A DNA stretch of 64,000 nt from a virus: the IMG/VR virus record IMGVR_UViG_3300025146_000011, positions 97,401 to 161,400 of that record, one strand, 5' to 3'. The notes beneath the pieces are model-generated. The model did not search any database. It had not been told where the DNA came from and saw nothing but the letters and a program-made list of their open reading frames with translations. Of the stretch, positions 38,014 to 46,445 are shown in pieces. Both the position numbers and the translations under genes were made by a program. Each line of letters opens with the position of its first letter. Position 1 is the stretch's first letter.

Positions 38014-38847
38014 TTACTTAATAGCTAAAAGCGGCTCTAGCACAGCTTTGGCATTCTGATAACCAGCTTCTATAAATTCAGGTATACGCTTAACATCAAA
38101 GATAGTGCCACCCCTCATCTTAGGGGTAAGAAGTGTGAGCTTATCTTCTAGAAGATACTGTGCTTCAGATATGGATTTGTCAATGTGACTATCCCATAGA
38201 GATTCGTAAGCAGAAAATATAGCATCTATCTTACCACGAACAATATCTTCATCTACACCAGAAGCAACATTCGATACCAATATTCTATCTACTTGATCGT
38301 TGTAGCAATAGTGTATGGGTAAGCAATCAGCTATACCACCATCATAGAAGTGATCACCACCATATCCTGACATAGGAATGGGCCGTGTCCTGAATATAGC
38401 AGGTATGGCTGAACTAGCAGCTATAAGATCTGCTAGATTAATATATGCATGGGAAGTATTTCTGGTTGTAAATAGTATTGGATCTCCCGTACGAACATGA
38501 GTGGTAACTATGGATAAATCTATTTGTTTTATATTGACCATATATTGGTCTTTTAGAAATCGATTAAGTTTATTGCGTAACTTCTTACCAGGAAACAATC
38601 CAGTGCCATTAAATAGTGACCATAGATCATATTCTATAAAGAAACCTGGATTCTTAATATCTAGAAATATCTTTTTAATTTCGGCGGGTGATAATCCTGA
38701 TGCATATAACCCACCAATTACTGCACCACCAGAGGAACCTACTATGTGTTTTATATTTATATTATTATGTTCTAAGAGATAAGTAAGTAGACCGATATGT
38801 GCTGCGGCTCTAATTCCTCCTGACGAGAGAACCAGAGTGATATCCAA
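38014..38847 (-). CDS. Patatin-like phospholipase
   Basis: 277 residues from a TTG start at 38847 directly after the stop of the upstream gene, with GGGAG 11 nt upstream. All patatin hallmarks are visible: oxyanion-hole SSGGIRAAAHIG (residues 8-19), nucleophile elbow GSSGG (Ser39) and the catalytic YDGG (Asp169) of the Ser-Asp dyad. The family hydrolyses acyl groups of membrane lipids. A lipase inside the late structural operon suggests use at entry through a membrane or at lysis. It has no signal peptide. Either a virion-borne or a lysis role is inference. Confidence 0.85.
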   Translation of the reverse strand: MDITLVLSSGGIRAAAHIGLLTYLLEHNNINIKHIVGSSGGAVIGGLYASGLSPAEIKKIFLDIKNPGFFIEYDLWSLFNGTGLFPGKKLRNKLNRFLKDQYMVNIKQIDLSIVTTHVRTGDPILFTTRNTSHAYINLADLIAASSAIPAIFRTRPIPMSGYGGDHFYDGGIADCLPIHYCYNDQVDRILVSNVASGVDEDIVRGKIDAIFSAYESLWDSHIDKSISEAQYLLEDKLTLLTPKMRGGTIFDVKRIPEFIEAGYQNAKAVLEPLLAIK

Positions 38848-39063
38848 TTAATTTATACTCCCTTCTATCGGTGTATTAAGCTTAATACCTATTGAATAAT
38901 CTAAGGCAATCCCTACCCCATATTTAGCTAGTAAGTCAAATACTTCTTGACGTACAGAAGCAAGGTATTCTTCTTTGTCTTTCTTGGTCATTTGAGCTAT
39001 ATCAGGAAGGATTCCTTCCATAGCTGCTGCAAGGAACTTATTAGGCTTCTTTTTTCTAGGCAT
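38848..39063 (-). CDS. Small protein upstream of patatin, 71 aa
   Basis: I choose ATG 39063 (MPRKKKPNKFLAAAMEG) because GGGAG lies 8 nt before it; the in-frame ATG at 39078 would place that motif inside the gene. A basic N-terminus is followed by an amphipathic helix (TKKDKEEYLASVRQEVFDLLAKYGV). The stop abuts the TTG start of the patatin gene, so they are coupled and may function together, for instance as a partner or inhibitor. No family recognised. Confidence 0.6.
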   Translation of the reverse strand: MPRKKKPNKFLAAAMEGILPDIAQMTKKDKEEYLASVRQEVFDLLAKYGVGIALDYSIGIKLNTPIEGSIN

Positions 39064-39155
39064 TTGTATTTCTCCCATAGTTATTTATTCATTTAAAAAT
39101 CTATTATTATTTTTTGTGTTTTTTCCACAGCCACATAAGCATAATGACACTTTAA

Positions 39156-40181
39156 TTATAAATCCTCCGACAACATATATAAGGTTGCAGTAGCAAAATT
39201 ATTTTTATTATAGGTAGGCCATGTAAAAGGTTGATTATCCATCAATCTAACAACTAATTTCATATTCAGTGAAGACTTTAGAATGGTAGTGGAGATATAG
39301 TTCCAAGGAAACACAGTGACATCACTTACTAGCTCTCCAAACTTAGGAGAAATAGAGGGGGCATTAGCCCAATTATGAATATCCTGCGCGGATTTATACC
39401 TCTGTCCTCCAACTTTATATGGCCCAACATAAACTTCAAATAAAATAATATCATTAAATACTTGCATGTCATTGCTAAATTGTCCCTCAACTTTATCAAT
39501 AACAAGCATCTTACCAGGAGAAGGAGAGATTTCCCATTCACTCGTGGTAGCATACCAATAATTAGCAGTAATATTTGCACTAGTTGGCGTATCAAATAAT
39601 ACAGATCCGTTCTCATAATTAATAGTTAGATTAGAATTAGTTTGCTTATCTTGACTGTTGTATTGCATCTGGGGCACACCATCTATATATATTTGAGGTC
39701 TTTTACCTAAATTACTATCGCTAGTTACCCTATAGGTATCTATCCAATATGGGTAAGCACTTGTAAATGTTAGATTGTCACCTGAATTAATGAGGGTTTC
39801 TCCAGTAATCTGTAAGCTCTTAAGGTGCCATGTGCATTTATCTCCTAGATTGTGTGAAACAGCATATACTTTAGTTGAATCTGTTTTTTCAGTTACGCTT
39901 CGTATTAATCCCAACCCTGTGAAAGGTTTAAATTTTATAAACTGATCAACAATTCCATCTTGCAAATCATTATATGATATTGCTGTTGGTTTAATATTAG
40001 TCTCAAAATCAACAATGTCAGTATTGGAATCTTGAATTAACTTAGTATAGTAGTAAACATCTTTGGGATTATCAACAAGAAATATAGTATAGATTAATCC
40101 GTCTTCTATATAACAATAACTTAAATTGCGCTGTGTCTTTATTGTTTTTAATTTACTATACGATACTACAAATGATTTCAT
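39156..40181 (-). CDS. Capsid/fibre decoration protein, 341 aa
   Basis: GAGGAG is upstream of ATG 40181, which overlaps the previous gene by 4 nt. The N-terminal ~85 residues (SYCYIEDGLIYTIFLVDNPKDVYYYTKLIQD, then VDFETNIKPTAIS) are homologous by eye to the N-termini of the next two upstream proteins. This suggests a shared anchoring domain. The remainder is a beta-rich domain (WEISPSPGKMLVIDKVEGQF) of unknown specificity. Likely one of several interchangeable surface appendages. Confidence 0.65.
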   Translation of the reverse strand: MKSFVVSYSKLKTIKTQRNLSYCYIEDGLIYTIFLVDNPKDVYYYTKLIQDSNTDIVDFETNIKPTAISYNDLQDGIVDQFIKFKPFTGLGLIRSVTEKTDSTKVYAVSHNLGDKCTWHLKSLQITGETLINSGDNLTFTSAYPYWIDTYRVTSDSNLGKRPQIYIDGVPQMQYNSQDKQTNSNLTINYENGSVLFDTPTSANITANYWYATTSEWEISPSPGKMLVIDKVEGQFSNDMQVFNDIILFEVYVGPYKVGGQRYKSAQDIHNWANAPSISPKFGELVSDVTVFPWNYISTTILKSSLNMKLVVRLMDNQPFTWPTYNKNNFATATLYMLSEDL

Positions 40182-41581
40182 AATAACTCCTCACCAAACA
40201 TAACCGTAACTGTTCCATTGGAGTTAGAATTATTTCCTTTTTTACCAACTACCAATAGATTTTCACCTGGATTTATATATAGGGCTAATTCAAAATTAAA
40301 TACAAAAAATTCTTCATCAGAGTTGACTGATTCAATTAGTTTGGTGCCATAACTAGAAGTAGTAGGAGTACGATAAACCAACATACTAGAAGAGATAGCA
40401 AGATCTTTCAAGTTATTAATTGCAACATATGTTCCATTGGATGTAATAGTTCCGTTCTTATATATGAAAATAATATTTTCTTCATCTGTTGAAGTAATAT
40501 GTATAGATTTAACCCTCATTATCTTATCTGTACTTGGATTTTTCAATAGAAATATTGGAGCTGTTTGGCTTGGAATTACAACAGAAGTAGTTGTAATAAA
40601 AGCTTTTGATTGCGAAGACATAACTTGCCAGACATCTCCACTAGAAACTACCGTAATATCTCCAAGCCTATCTACTATATCCTTTAGTCTTCCTAATACA
40701 GTATAATCTGTTGGATTTAATTGAACCTCACCAATTCTATTATCAAAATCCACTTCTGATAGACGTGTTGATAAATCAACATCCAATTTATCTGTATTCA
40801 AAGCTATTTCGTCGAGATTATTGTTGGCTGCCAACAATGTTGTTTCTGTAGAAGCACCTGTAGGCAAAGACACCGTACCTGTAATGTCTGTAATATTCCA
40901 AGTACCTGCTTGATTAATACTACCTATTGTGTTATTTCCTATAGGCAATGGAAAATTGAGAAACACACCGCTGGTTTCATTGGTTACTGATGTGACAATA
41001 TTAGTAGAGCCAGACCCCACACCTAATAATCTTATCCTAACTTGGGTAAATCCCGCTACAGTACATCTAAATACAGAACCAGATGTTGGATTGATAAATG
41101 TGGTTGAAGACTGACCTGTACCAGCCACATATCCGAATATAGGAGTCCACACCCCACTATTATCAACAGTAGCTTCAAATATTATTGTCCCCGTGAATGC
41201 GGTATGTATTAATTGAAAAACCACATTTCTTCTTTTACTTGTTCGAATCGAAACCATATCATTAATATTAGTCAGCATGCCTGTGTGAGAGTAAGACTGA
41301 TAATCATAAATCGCATTTGCAATACAGTCATCAATACTTTCACATAACATAGCCGTAGGTAGTATATTATTAATAAAATCATTATAACTATCTAATTGTA
41401 ACTGATCTATGACAATCCCATTGTTGGGTTTAGTAAGATTTATTTTATATATATTATTAGATAGTACATCTACAACCATTAAACTATAGGTATCAACTAA
41501 ATCTATATATCCTATCTTCAGATCTAAAAGTAGGGATAGGTATTTTAGTTGCGTATATTTTACAAATAACTCTTGCATCAT
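40178..41581 (-). CDS. Fibre/decoration protein, 467 aa
   Basis: I place the start at ATG 41581 (TAATG with the upstream stop; GGGGAG 10 nt before). An upstream ATG at 41605 would put the ribosome site inside the gene. An N-terminal domain similar to its neighbours (LKIGYIDLVDTYSLMVVD) is followed by helix-plus-repeat fibre sequence: GTWNITDITGTVSLPTGAS, then TTLLAANNNLDEIALNTDKL. The C-terminal domain is beta-rich. Such SLPTGASTE.TL motifs are common in virion fibres of many phages. Surface role inferred. Confidence 0.65.
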   Translation of the reverse strand: MMQELFVKYTQLKYLSLLLDLKIGYIDLVDTYSLMVVDVLSNNIYKINLTKPNNGIVIDQLQLDSYNDFINNILPTAMLCESIDDCIANAIYDYQSYSHTGMLTNINDMVSIRTSKRRNVVFQLIHTAFTGTIIFEATVDNSGVWTPIFGYVAGTGQSSTTFINPTSGSVFRCTVAGFTQVRIRLLGVGSGSTNIVTSVTNETSGVFLNFPLPIGNNTIGSINQAGTWNITDITGTVSLPTGASTETTLLAANNNLDEIALNTDKLDVDLSTRLSEVDFDNRIGEVQLNPTDYTVLGRLKDIVDRLGDITVVSSGDVWQVMSSQSKAFITTTSVVIPSQTAPIFLLKNPSTDKIMRVKSIHITSTDEENIIFIYKNGTITSNGTYVAINNLKDLAISSSMLVYRTPTTSSYGTKLIESVNSDEEFFVFNFELALYINPGENLLVVGKKGNNSNSNGTVTVMFGEELL

Positions 41582-42207
41582 TATTTGATTACTCCCCTGA
41601 TCCACGCACTTAATGTATTACTATTTTGTAATGAAGTTAGTATTACTCTAATAGGTATTACACCGTCTCCTAACATTTCATGATCTATATGTGCTTCGGT
41701 AAAACCAGCATCACTATGTGATATTTTAACAATCAATATATTATCACCAACGGGATCATGTATTAATTTAATATTACCCCTATACTCTGTATTCAGTTGT
41801 AGACTGTGTAAATTCCATTTAACACCATTATCAGGTATGAAATCTATTTGATGAGTTTTACCGCTTTCTAAACTAATTTCTCCTGTAGTTAATTCTATTT
41901 TTTCAAATAATTCGGAAATAGGAACAACTGTTGGAAAATCTCTATAAAAAGGTCTATTAAGTACTAATTGAGCAGTAATAAAATCCTCTAATATATTAGA
42001 GGATGTTGCAGATGGCCTTAGATTGGTATCAAAATCTATATTATCAACACCCTGATCTTTAAGAGCCCTAGTTAAATAAACAATATCTTTATTACGATCT
42101 ACTACACAAATATCGTAATAATTACTATACTCGACATAACCTACTTGTAAATTAAGAGAGTTATTAATTTCCTTAAATAAACTATAGGTTATATGATTTA
42201 TCTGCAT
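41581..42207 (-). CDS. Fibre/decoration protein, 208 aa
   Basis: GGAG precedes ATG 42207 by 13 nt. The first 85 residues (LNLQVGYVEYSNYYDICVVDRNKDIVYLTRALKDQ, then IDFDTNLRPSATS) match the N-terminal domain of the 341-residue protein, with the F[DE]TN[LI][KR]P.A.S motif in both. The C-terminal 100 residues are a different beta domain. The shared N-terminus and divergent C-terminus fit modular appendages anchored to one site. Confidence 0.65.
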   Translation of the reverse strand: MQINHITYSLFKEINNSLNLQVGYVEYSNYYDICVVDRNKDIVYLTRALKDQGVDNIDFDTNLRPSATSSNILEDFITAQLVLNRPFYRDFPTVVPISELFEKIELTTGEISLESGKTHQIDFIPDNGVKWNLHSLQLNTEYRGNIKLIHDPVGDNILIVKISHSDAGFTEAHIDHEMLGDGVIPIRVILTSLQNSNTLSAWIRGVIK

Positions 42208-42216
42208 TTTATTCTA

Positions 42217-43398
42217 TTACTCCAAATCATAAGCTACAAGAATAAACAGTTTCTTATTAGCGCCCATACCGTAAGCACTAAGTGAAAGCACTTCGTTTGG
42301 AGCACCCTCAATATGCATAACGCCAGACTGATTAAAATTATTACCACCACTATATATTCTATATACTTTTATAGCAGAAGTTAAGAAGTCTACTTCTACC
42401 GTTCCATTAGACTCTATATTTATTACTATGTTCTTAATACTAATTTTTTTACCTGAAGTGGGAGTTATAATTGTTTGAGATGGAACAATTCCACCTGCTC
42501 CTGAAGTGAACTCACTAGAAAAAGTAAGCATCCCCTCTGTCAGAAGAGAGTTAGTGGTGTTAAGATCGGCATCATTGGATGCTCCTAGTCGTAATATCAT
42601 ACCACTACGAGCATATAGGTGAACATCGATAGTACTTGAATTAAGATTCGTATTTTCAAACCTAACTAAAAACGTTAATGTTGAGGTTAATGTAGTAGTA
42701 GTAGGAGTAACTTTATGTATTAACTTTTTATCTTGAAGAAATATTATAGCACCTTGTGTATAGTATATCTCATATAAGTGATAATTAATATCTAATACAA
42801 AAGAATTACCTCCATTAAAACTACTAACAACCGTATCCGAACTACCTTTTCTTATGCCAATATTAACCGTTGTTCCATTTATCTCATAGTAGGCTGCATC
42901 GGCTAAATCGCTTGAGAATACTCCCCACCTACGCCTATTATTGGTTGTTCCTATATCTGGTAGTCTTACCCCTGCTATATAAATATTAGCTGAACCAGAG
43001 GAAAAAATACCTATATCTTGCGAATAAATAGAGACAGAACCATTGGCAGTAGTTCCTGTATGACAAACAAGCTCACCACCTGATACTGTTTGAGAACCTC
43101 CATTAACCAGTGAAGATAACCATATTCCAACATCAAGAGGAGTGACTGAAAAATTACCACCCGCTAGTTTTATTGTGCTAGCTGTTTTAATCTCACCAAA
43201 TGTACTAACTATATTATCATAGCTAAATACATAATCAGTAATGCCAACCTTGGGATTATTACCTAAGGTAACATTTAAGTTGTTGTCCGTTACACCTACT
43301 GTATTGGTACCATCTGTAACCACAACAGGCCAGGCATTAGCCAGGGAAGTTGGACTTCCCTGGTCTGCAGCACCATCATTAAATGAATTTATTCCCAT
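42217..43398 (-). CDS. Virion surface protein with lectin-like jelly-roll candidate domain, 393 aa
   Basis: TAGGA precedes ATG 43398. The N-terminus has WPVVVTDGTNTVGVTDNNLNV, a motif shared with the 294-residue protein. Residues ~70-265 show alternating strands with SSLVNGGSQTVSGGELV, RRRWGVFSS and YEINGTTVNIGIRKG that suggest a concanavalin/LamG-like sandwich. The C-terminal ~90 residues are another beta domain (SGKKISIKNIVINIESNG). No catalytic residues are evident. Carbohydrate binding is possible but unproven. Confidence 0.6.
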   Translation of the reverse strand: MGINSFNDGAADQGSPTSLANAWPVVVTDGTNTVGVTDNNLNVTLGNNPKVGITDYVFSYDNIVSTFGEIKTASTIKLAGGNFSVTPLDVGIWLSSLVNGGSQTVSGGELVCHTGTTANGSVSIYSQDIGIFSSGSANIYIAGVRLPDIGTTNNRRRWGVFSSDLADAAYYEINGTTVNIGIRKGSSDTVVSSFNGGNSFVLDINYHLYEIYYTQGAIIFLQDKKLIHKVTPTTTTLTSTLTFLVRFENTNLNSSTIDVHLYARSGMILRLGASNDADLNTTNSLLTEGMLTFSSEFTSGAGGIVPSQTIITPTSGKKISIKNIVINIESNGTVEVDFLTSAIKVYRIYSGGNNFNQSGVMHIEGAPNEVLSLSAYGMGANKKLFILVAYDLE

Positions 43399-43418
43399 AC
43401 TATCCTATAATATTAAGT

Positions 43419-43826
43419 TTATGATATTTCCATAACTCTGACTTCATTACCAGCACTTCCTGCGATAGCATATAATACAACACTACCTATATCTATAGAG
43501 AAAGAATCTCCCTTAAGTACTTTAATACCATCGGCAGTGGTAACCGCACTACCACCAAGATATATGGTAGTATTACTGTTATTTTGTAAGAATATAGTTT
43601 TTCTATCAGTTAAAGTAGATGCAGGCAGTGCAACCGCTGATGTTCCAACCGTAACTGCAGTAGTCTGCATACTACCACTATATCCACCAAATGTAACTGT
43701 GTTATTGGCTGGATCTATTTTAATAGTATTAGCACTAGTATCTAGTCCAACCTCACCTATAATCTGACTACCAGCAGGTAACTCTGCTATTACCTCAACA
43801 TCATGATTGGTAATAAATCCTGACAT
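43419..43826 (-). CDS. Small decoration protein, 135 aa
   Basis: AGGGAG precedes ATG 43826. Residues 55-135 (TDRKTIFLQNNSNTTIYLGGSAVTT, then DSFSIDIGSVVLYAIAG) are clearly paralogous to the C-terminal domain of the 294-residue gene directly upstream. The fold is likely a small beta sandwich often found as capsid or tail decoration. Two copies side by side suggest duplication and specialisation. Confidence 0.7.
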   Translation of the reverse strand: MSGFITNHDVEVIAELPAGSQIIGEVGLDTSANTIKIDPANNTVTFGGYSGSMQTTAVTVGTSAVALPASTLTDRKTIFLQNNSNTTIYLGGSAVTTADGIKVLKGDSFSIDIGSVVLYAIAGSAGNEVRVMEIS

Positions 43827-43862
43827 ATCACATCATCTCCCTTATAACTACATTAATTACAA

Positions 43863-44747
43863 CTAAGAAACTTCCATTATAACAGCTGGAATGCTAGCAG
43901 AAGTAGATATACCATACAGACTAGCAGATCCGATATCCATTGACCAGCTATCCCTAGGACCTATCCTAAATCCGTTGGTTGTAGTAACACCACTTCCACC
44001 TACATAAATAGCCGTAGATGTAGATTTGTTCTGTACCATTATTGTTTTCCTATCAATCAATACGGATGAGGGAAGAAGAGACGCAATCATACCTATGGTT
44101 ATATCTGTTGTTAGGATAGTGCCGCTTAAACCTGGTGACGCTTGCTCTATATTAACTATAAGAGGATTACTGTCTATGCCTAGTTCATTACCATCATTAT
44201 CTCTGAGATTAGTGTGTATGGCACGCTTGGGCGTTATACGGGCTGCTGCTGCTTGATCTTCAGTAGGATCACTAGCAATTGTATCGTTGAGTATGCCACC
44301 AATAGGTATGAATTCATCTACGCCTTCTGCAAATGATGTTTCGTCTATTTGACCTGTTAGTGTTCCGCCTACGATATCAACCTTTAGAGCTTTATCTGTA
44401 CCTATGGTTGATATACCTACCGTATCAACTCCGTTTGTTATCTTAACTTCTGCGGTACCATTTGTAAGAGTTAGATCTATGGTGTCTAACTTATCTTCCA
44501 CCTCATCAGCATTGTTTCTGATTGTGGTTAATAAGGCAATGATATCATCTAACTTAAGTTCTAACTCGTCTGTATTAATATTTAATTCGTCTAAATCAAT
44601 ATTAATAGGTAAATCTTCTAAGAGATCTATGATGGTTTGAAGCTTGGTTTTAATATCATCATCAAATACTAGTTCTTCGCGTTCGTCATTTAAAAAAGCT
44701 TGGCCAACAAGATGTTGGCCTCCCAATATTATTTCTTCATCTGCCAT
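43863..44747 (-). CDS. Decoration protein with coiled coil, 294 aa
   Basis: An N-terminal helical region rich in Leu/Asp heptads (IIDLLEDLPINIDLDELNIN, TDELELKLDDIIAL) is followed by VKITNGVDTVGISTIGTDKAL and then a C-terminal domain DRKTIMVQNKSTSTAIYVGGS...DSWSMDIGSASLY. The last part is paralogous to the 135-residue protein. AGGA is upstream of ATG 44747. The coiled coil likely trimerises the terminal beta domain. Confidence 0.65.
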   Translation of the reverse strand: MADEEIILGGQHLVGQAFLNDEREELVFDDDIKTKLQTIIDLLEDLPINIDLDELNINTDELELKLDDIIALLTTIRNNADEVEDKLDTIDLTLTNGTAEVKITNGVDTVGISTIGTDKALKVDIVGGTLTGQIDETSFAEGVDEFIPIGGILNDTIASDPTEDQAAAARITPKRAIHTNLRDNDGNELGIDSNPLIVNIEQASPGLSGTILTTDITIGMIASLLPSSVLIDRKTIMVQNKSTSTAIYVGGSGVTTTNGFRIGPRDSWSMDIGSASLYGISTSASIPAVIMEVS

Positions 44748-44772
44748 AGTAATAATCCTATGTTGTATATTA

Positions 44773-45405
44773 TTATTTTAAACGGTAGGCTTCCTTCATA
44801 GTAGTATTTATAGATACTACGGTATCCTTCAGTGCTTTAAGTTCTGTTATCATACTTGTAGCAGCTTTATCTTCCGACTGAGCAATAACATTAGCCACTG
44901 AATTAATTGAGGTTACTGTATTAGAGGCTAGTTGATTAGTAGCACCTATTAATTGTTTTTGTAACTCCATCATAGAATCTATCTTAGATACCATCGTTGT
45001 TAATGGTACTATTATATCCTTGTTGTCCTTACCAACGATGGAAGTACTAAGGCTTTGAAGCGCCGTAAGACAACCCATCATAGCATTTAATTTATGAACC
45101 ATCTCTTGTTCTTGAGCAAACATAGATCCTGCAATGTCTACAAGGGAATTATGAATTTCATCTAATTTGGATACCATAGTTATATTCATAGATTGCAATG
45201 TATTCTTAACTATATCTATCATAGTACTCTTCATACTATCTATAGAATAACTTGTTTGTTTGGTGAGAGCGTCTACAGCCTCTATAGTTTTACCGAGGAG
45301 CGCTTCCATCCTATCTAATCTAACGTACGTACCTAAGTCCTGATAAGTAGTGATGGTATTATCGGCTCCGCCTTGTTGACCACCAACTGTTATTTCTTTA
45401 GCCAT
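44773..45405 (-). CDS. Coiled-coil virion protein, 210 aa
   Basis: TAGGAG precedes ATG 45405. Almost the whole protein from residue 30 on is helical with recurrent hydrophobic spacing (IDIVKNTLQSMNITMVSKLDEIHNSLVDI). It ends in the basic tail EAYRLK. It is rich in Met and Ser, with one cysteine. It lies in the decoration cluster and could be a fibre shaft. No named family. Confidence 0.6.
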   Translation of the reverse strand: MAKEITVGGQQGGADNTITTYQDLGTYVRLDRMEALLGKTIEAVDALTKQTSYSIDSMKSTMIDIVKNTLQSMNITMVSKLDEIHNSLVDIAGSMFAQEQEMVHKLNAMMGCLTALQSLSTSIVGKDNKDIIVPLTTMVSKIDSMMELQKQLIGATNQLASNTVTSINSVANVIAQSEDKAATSMITELKALKDTVVSINTTMKEAYRLK

Positions 45406-45421
45406 TTATTTCACGCTCCTA

Positions 45422-45946
45422 TTATATCCTTACGTGTAATGTAACTAATGCGTGTTTTGTTGTTACATCAGCATTAGCGCATGTAATTCGTATATAAAGA
45501 GATGGCATATCAAAACCTATGATAGCCCTGTTATTGTTAACACTTACTGTGTCATATACATACCATTCCTCGCCATCTGGCGAGAGTTCTAACTGAATAG
45601 AAAAGTTACCTGTTGTTACTACATAACCTACTACCTTGTTTACATCTCCTACACTTACCACAGCACTTTGAACTGATGAAGAACCATTTACATCTGTATC
45701 TATAATACGCTCTGTACGTACTCTAGTTTCTCCACCAAACTCTAATGTCATCTCACCTGTAACCTTGACAATAATACCATCTAAGATAGCTTTAGCAATA
45801 TTGGTAAGATCCTTACCGCGTAGATCTCCAGATATGGGGTTTAAATGACTTAGATTAGTCCCTGTAATAGGGTCCCAATAATGGGCATATCGAATATGCT
45901 TAGGTGCATCTTCATTTAATGCTACTGTTAAGGGAATATGAGGCAT
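45422..45946 (-). CDS. Capsid-associated protein, 174 aa
   Basis: CTAGGAGGG precedes ATG 45946. The N-terminal half (HYWDPITGTNLSHLNPISGDLRGKDLTNIAKAILDG) is homologous to the 107-residue protein upstream: YFDTLTQTNLSLGSPVSSDL...DLSGIKVAINTG. The C-terminal half is an extra beta domain (YVVTTGNFSIQLELSPDGEEWYVYDTV). Position next to the capsid gene suggests a decoration or minor capsid protein. Confidence 0.65.
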   Translation of the reverse strand: MPHIPLTVALNEDAPKHIRYAHYWDPITGTNLSHLNPISGDLRGKDLTNIAKAILDGIIVKVTGEMTLEFGGETRVRTERIIDTDVNGSSSVQSAVVSVGDVNKVVGYVVTTGNFSIQLELSPDGEEWYVYDTVSVNNNRAIIGFDMPSLYIRITCANADVTTKHALVTLHVRI

Positions 45947-45963
45947 ATTGCTTGCCCTCCTAG

Positions 45964-46287
45964 TTAAGCTGTTGTTGCTTCAGCCTTAGCTGAAAGCCTA
46001 CTGATCGTATCATTCCACTTCTTCATAATTTTATCCATATCATGTTTCTGTTTAGCTTCATCACTCCACCTGCAGCGTGTTGGAATTACATTGGGTGGTT
46101 TAATACCATCTATTTTACCTTCAATAACTACTAATACTCCTGTATTTATAGCTACCTTAATACCGCTTAAATCCATTTGATCGTTAAGATCGGATGATAC
46201 AGGTGAACCAAGAGATAGGTTTGTTTGCGTTAATGTATCAAAATAAGAAGCTGCTGACGGATTATATGGATGTAGTGCTACCTTCAT
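45964..46287 (-). CDS. Small capsid-associated protein, 107 aa
   Basis: I place the start at ATG 46287 (MKVALHPYNPSA). A TTG at 46305 would include the GGAGG Shine-Dalgarno as codons. The N-terminal 60 residues match the N-terminal half of the 174-residue neighbour, indicating duplication. The C-terminus is helical and charged (CRWSDEAKQKHDMDKIMKKWNDTISRL). It is the first gene after the capsid terminator. Confidence 0.65.
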   Translation of the reverse strand: MKVALHPYNPSAASYFDTLTQTNLSLGSPVSSDLNDQMDLSGIKVAINTGVLVVIEGKIDGIKPPNVIPTRCRWSDEAKQKHDMDKIMKKWNDTISRLSAKAEATTA

Positions 46288-46381
46288 AAAAATTATATCC
46301 TCCAAGAAGTTGTAATTTACTTAGGTAGCAGCCAGCTAACATATATCTTGTTTCCTACTAAGAAATAATAGCGATATAAAC

Positions 46382-46416
46382 AAGAAGAACAGGGCTGGAG
46401 CAGCCCTGTTCTTCTT
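46382..46416 (-). terminator. Strong hairpin after the major capsid gene
   Basis: A 16-bp perfect stem with loop GAG (plus strand) lies 30-64 nt after the capsid stop and is followed on the minus strand by TTGTTT. This is a classic position for partial termination or mRNA 3' protection to raise capsid output. Confidence 0.8.
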
Positions 46417-46445
46417 TTGCTTCTTAATTATACTTGTTAAACTAA

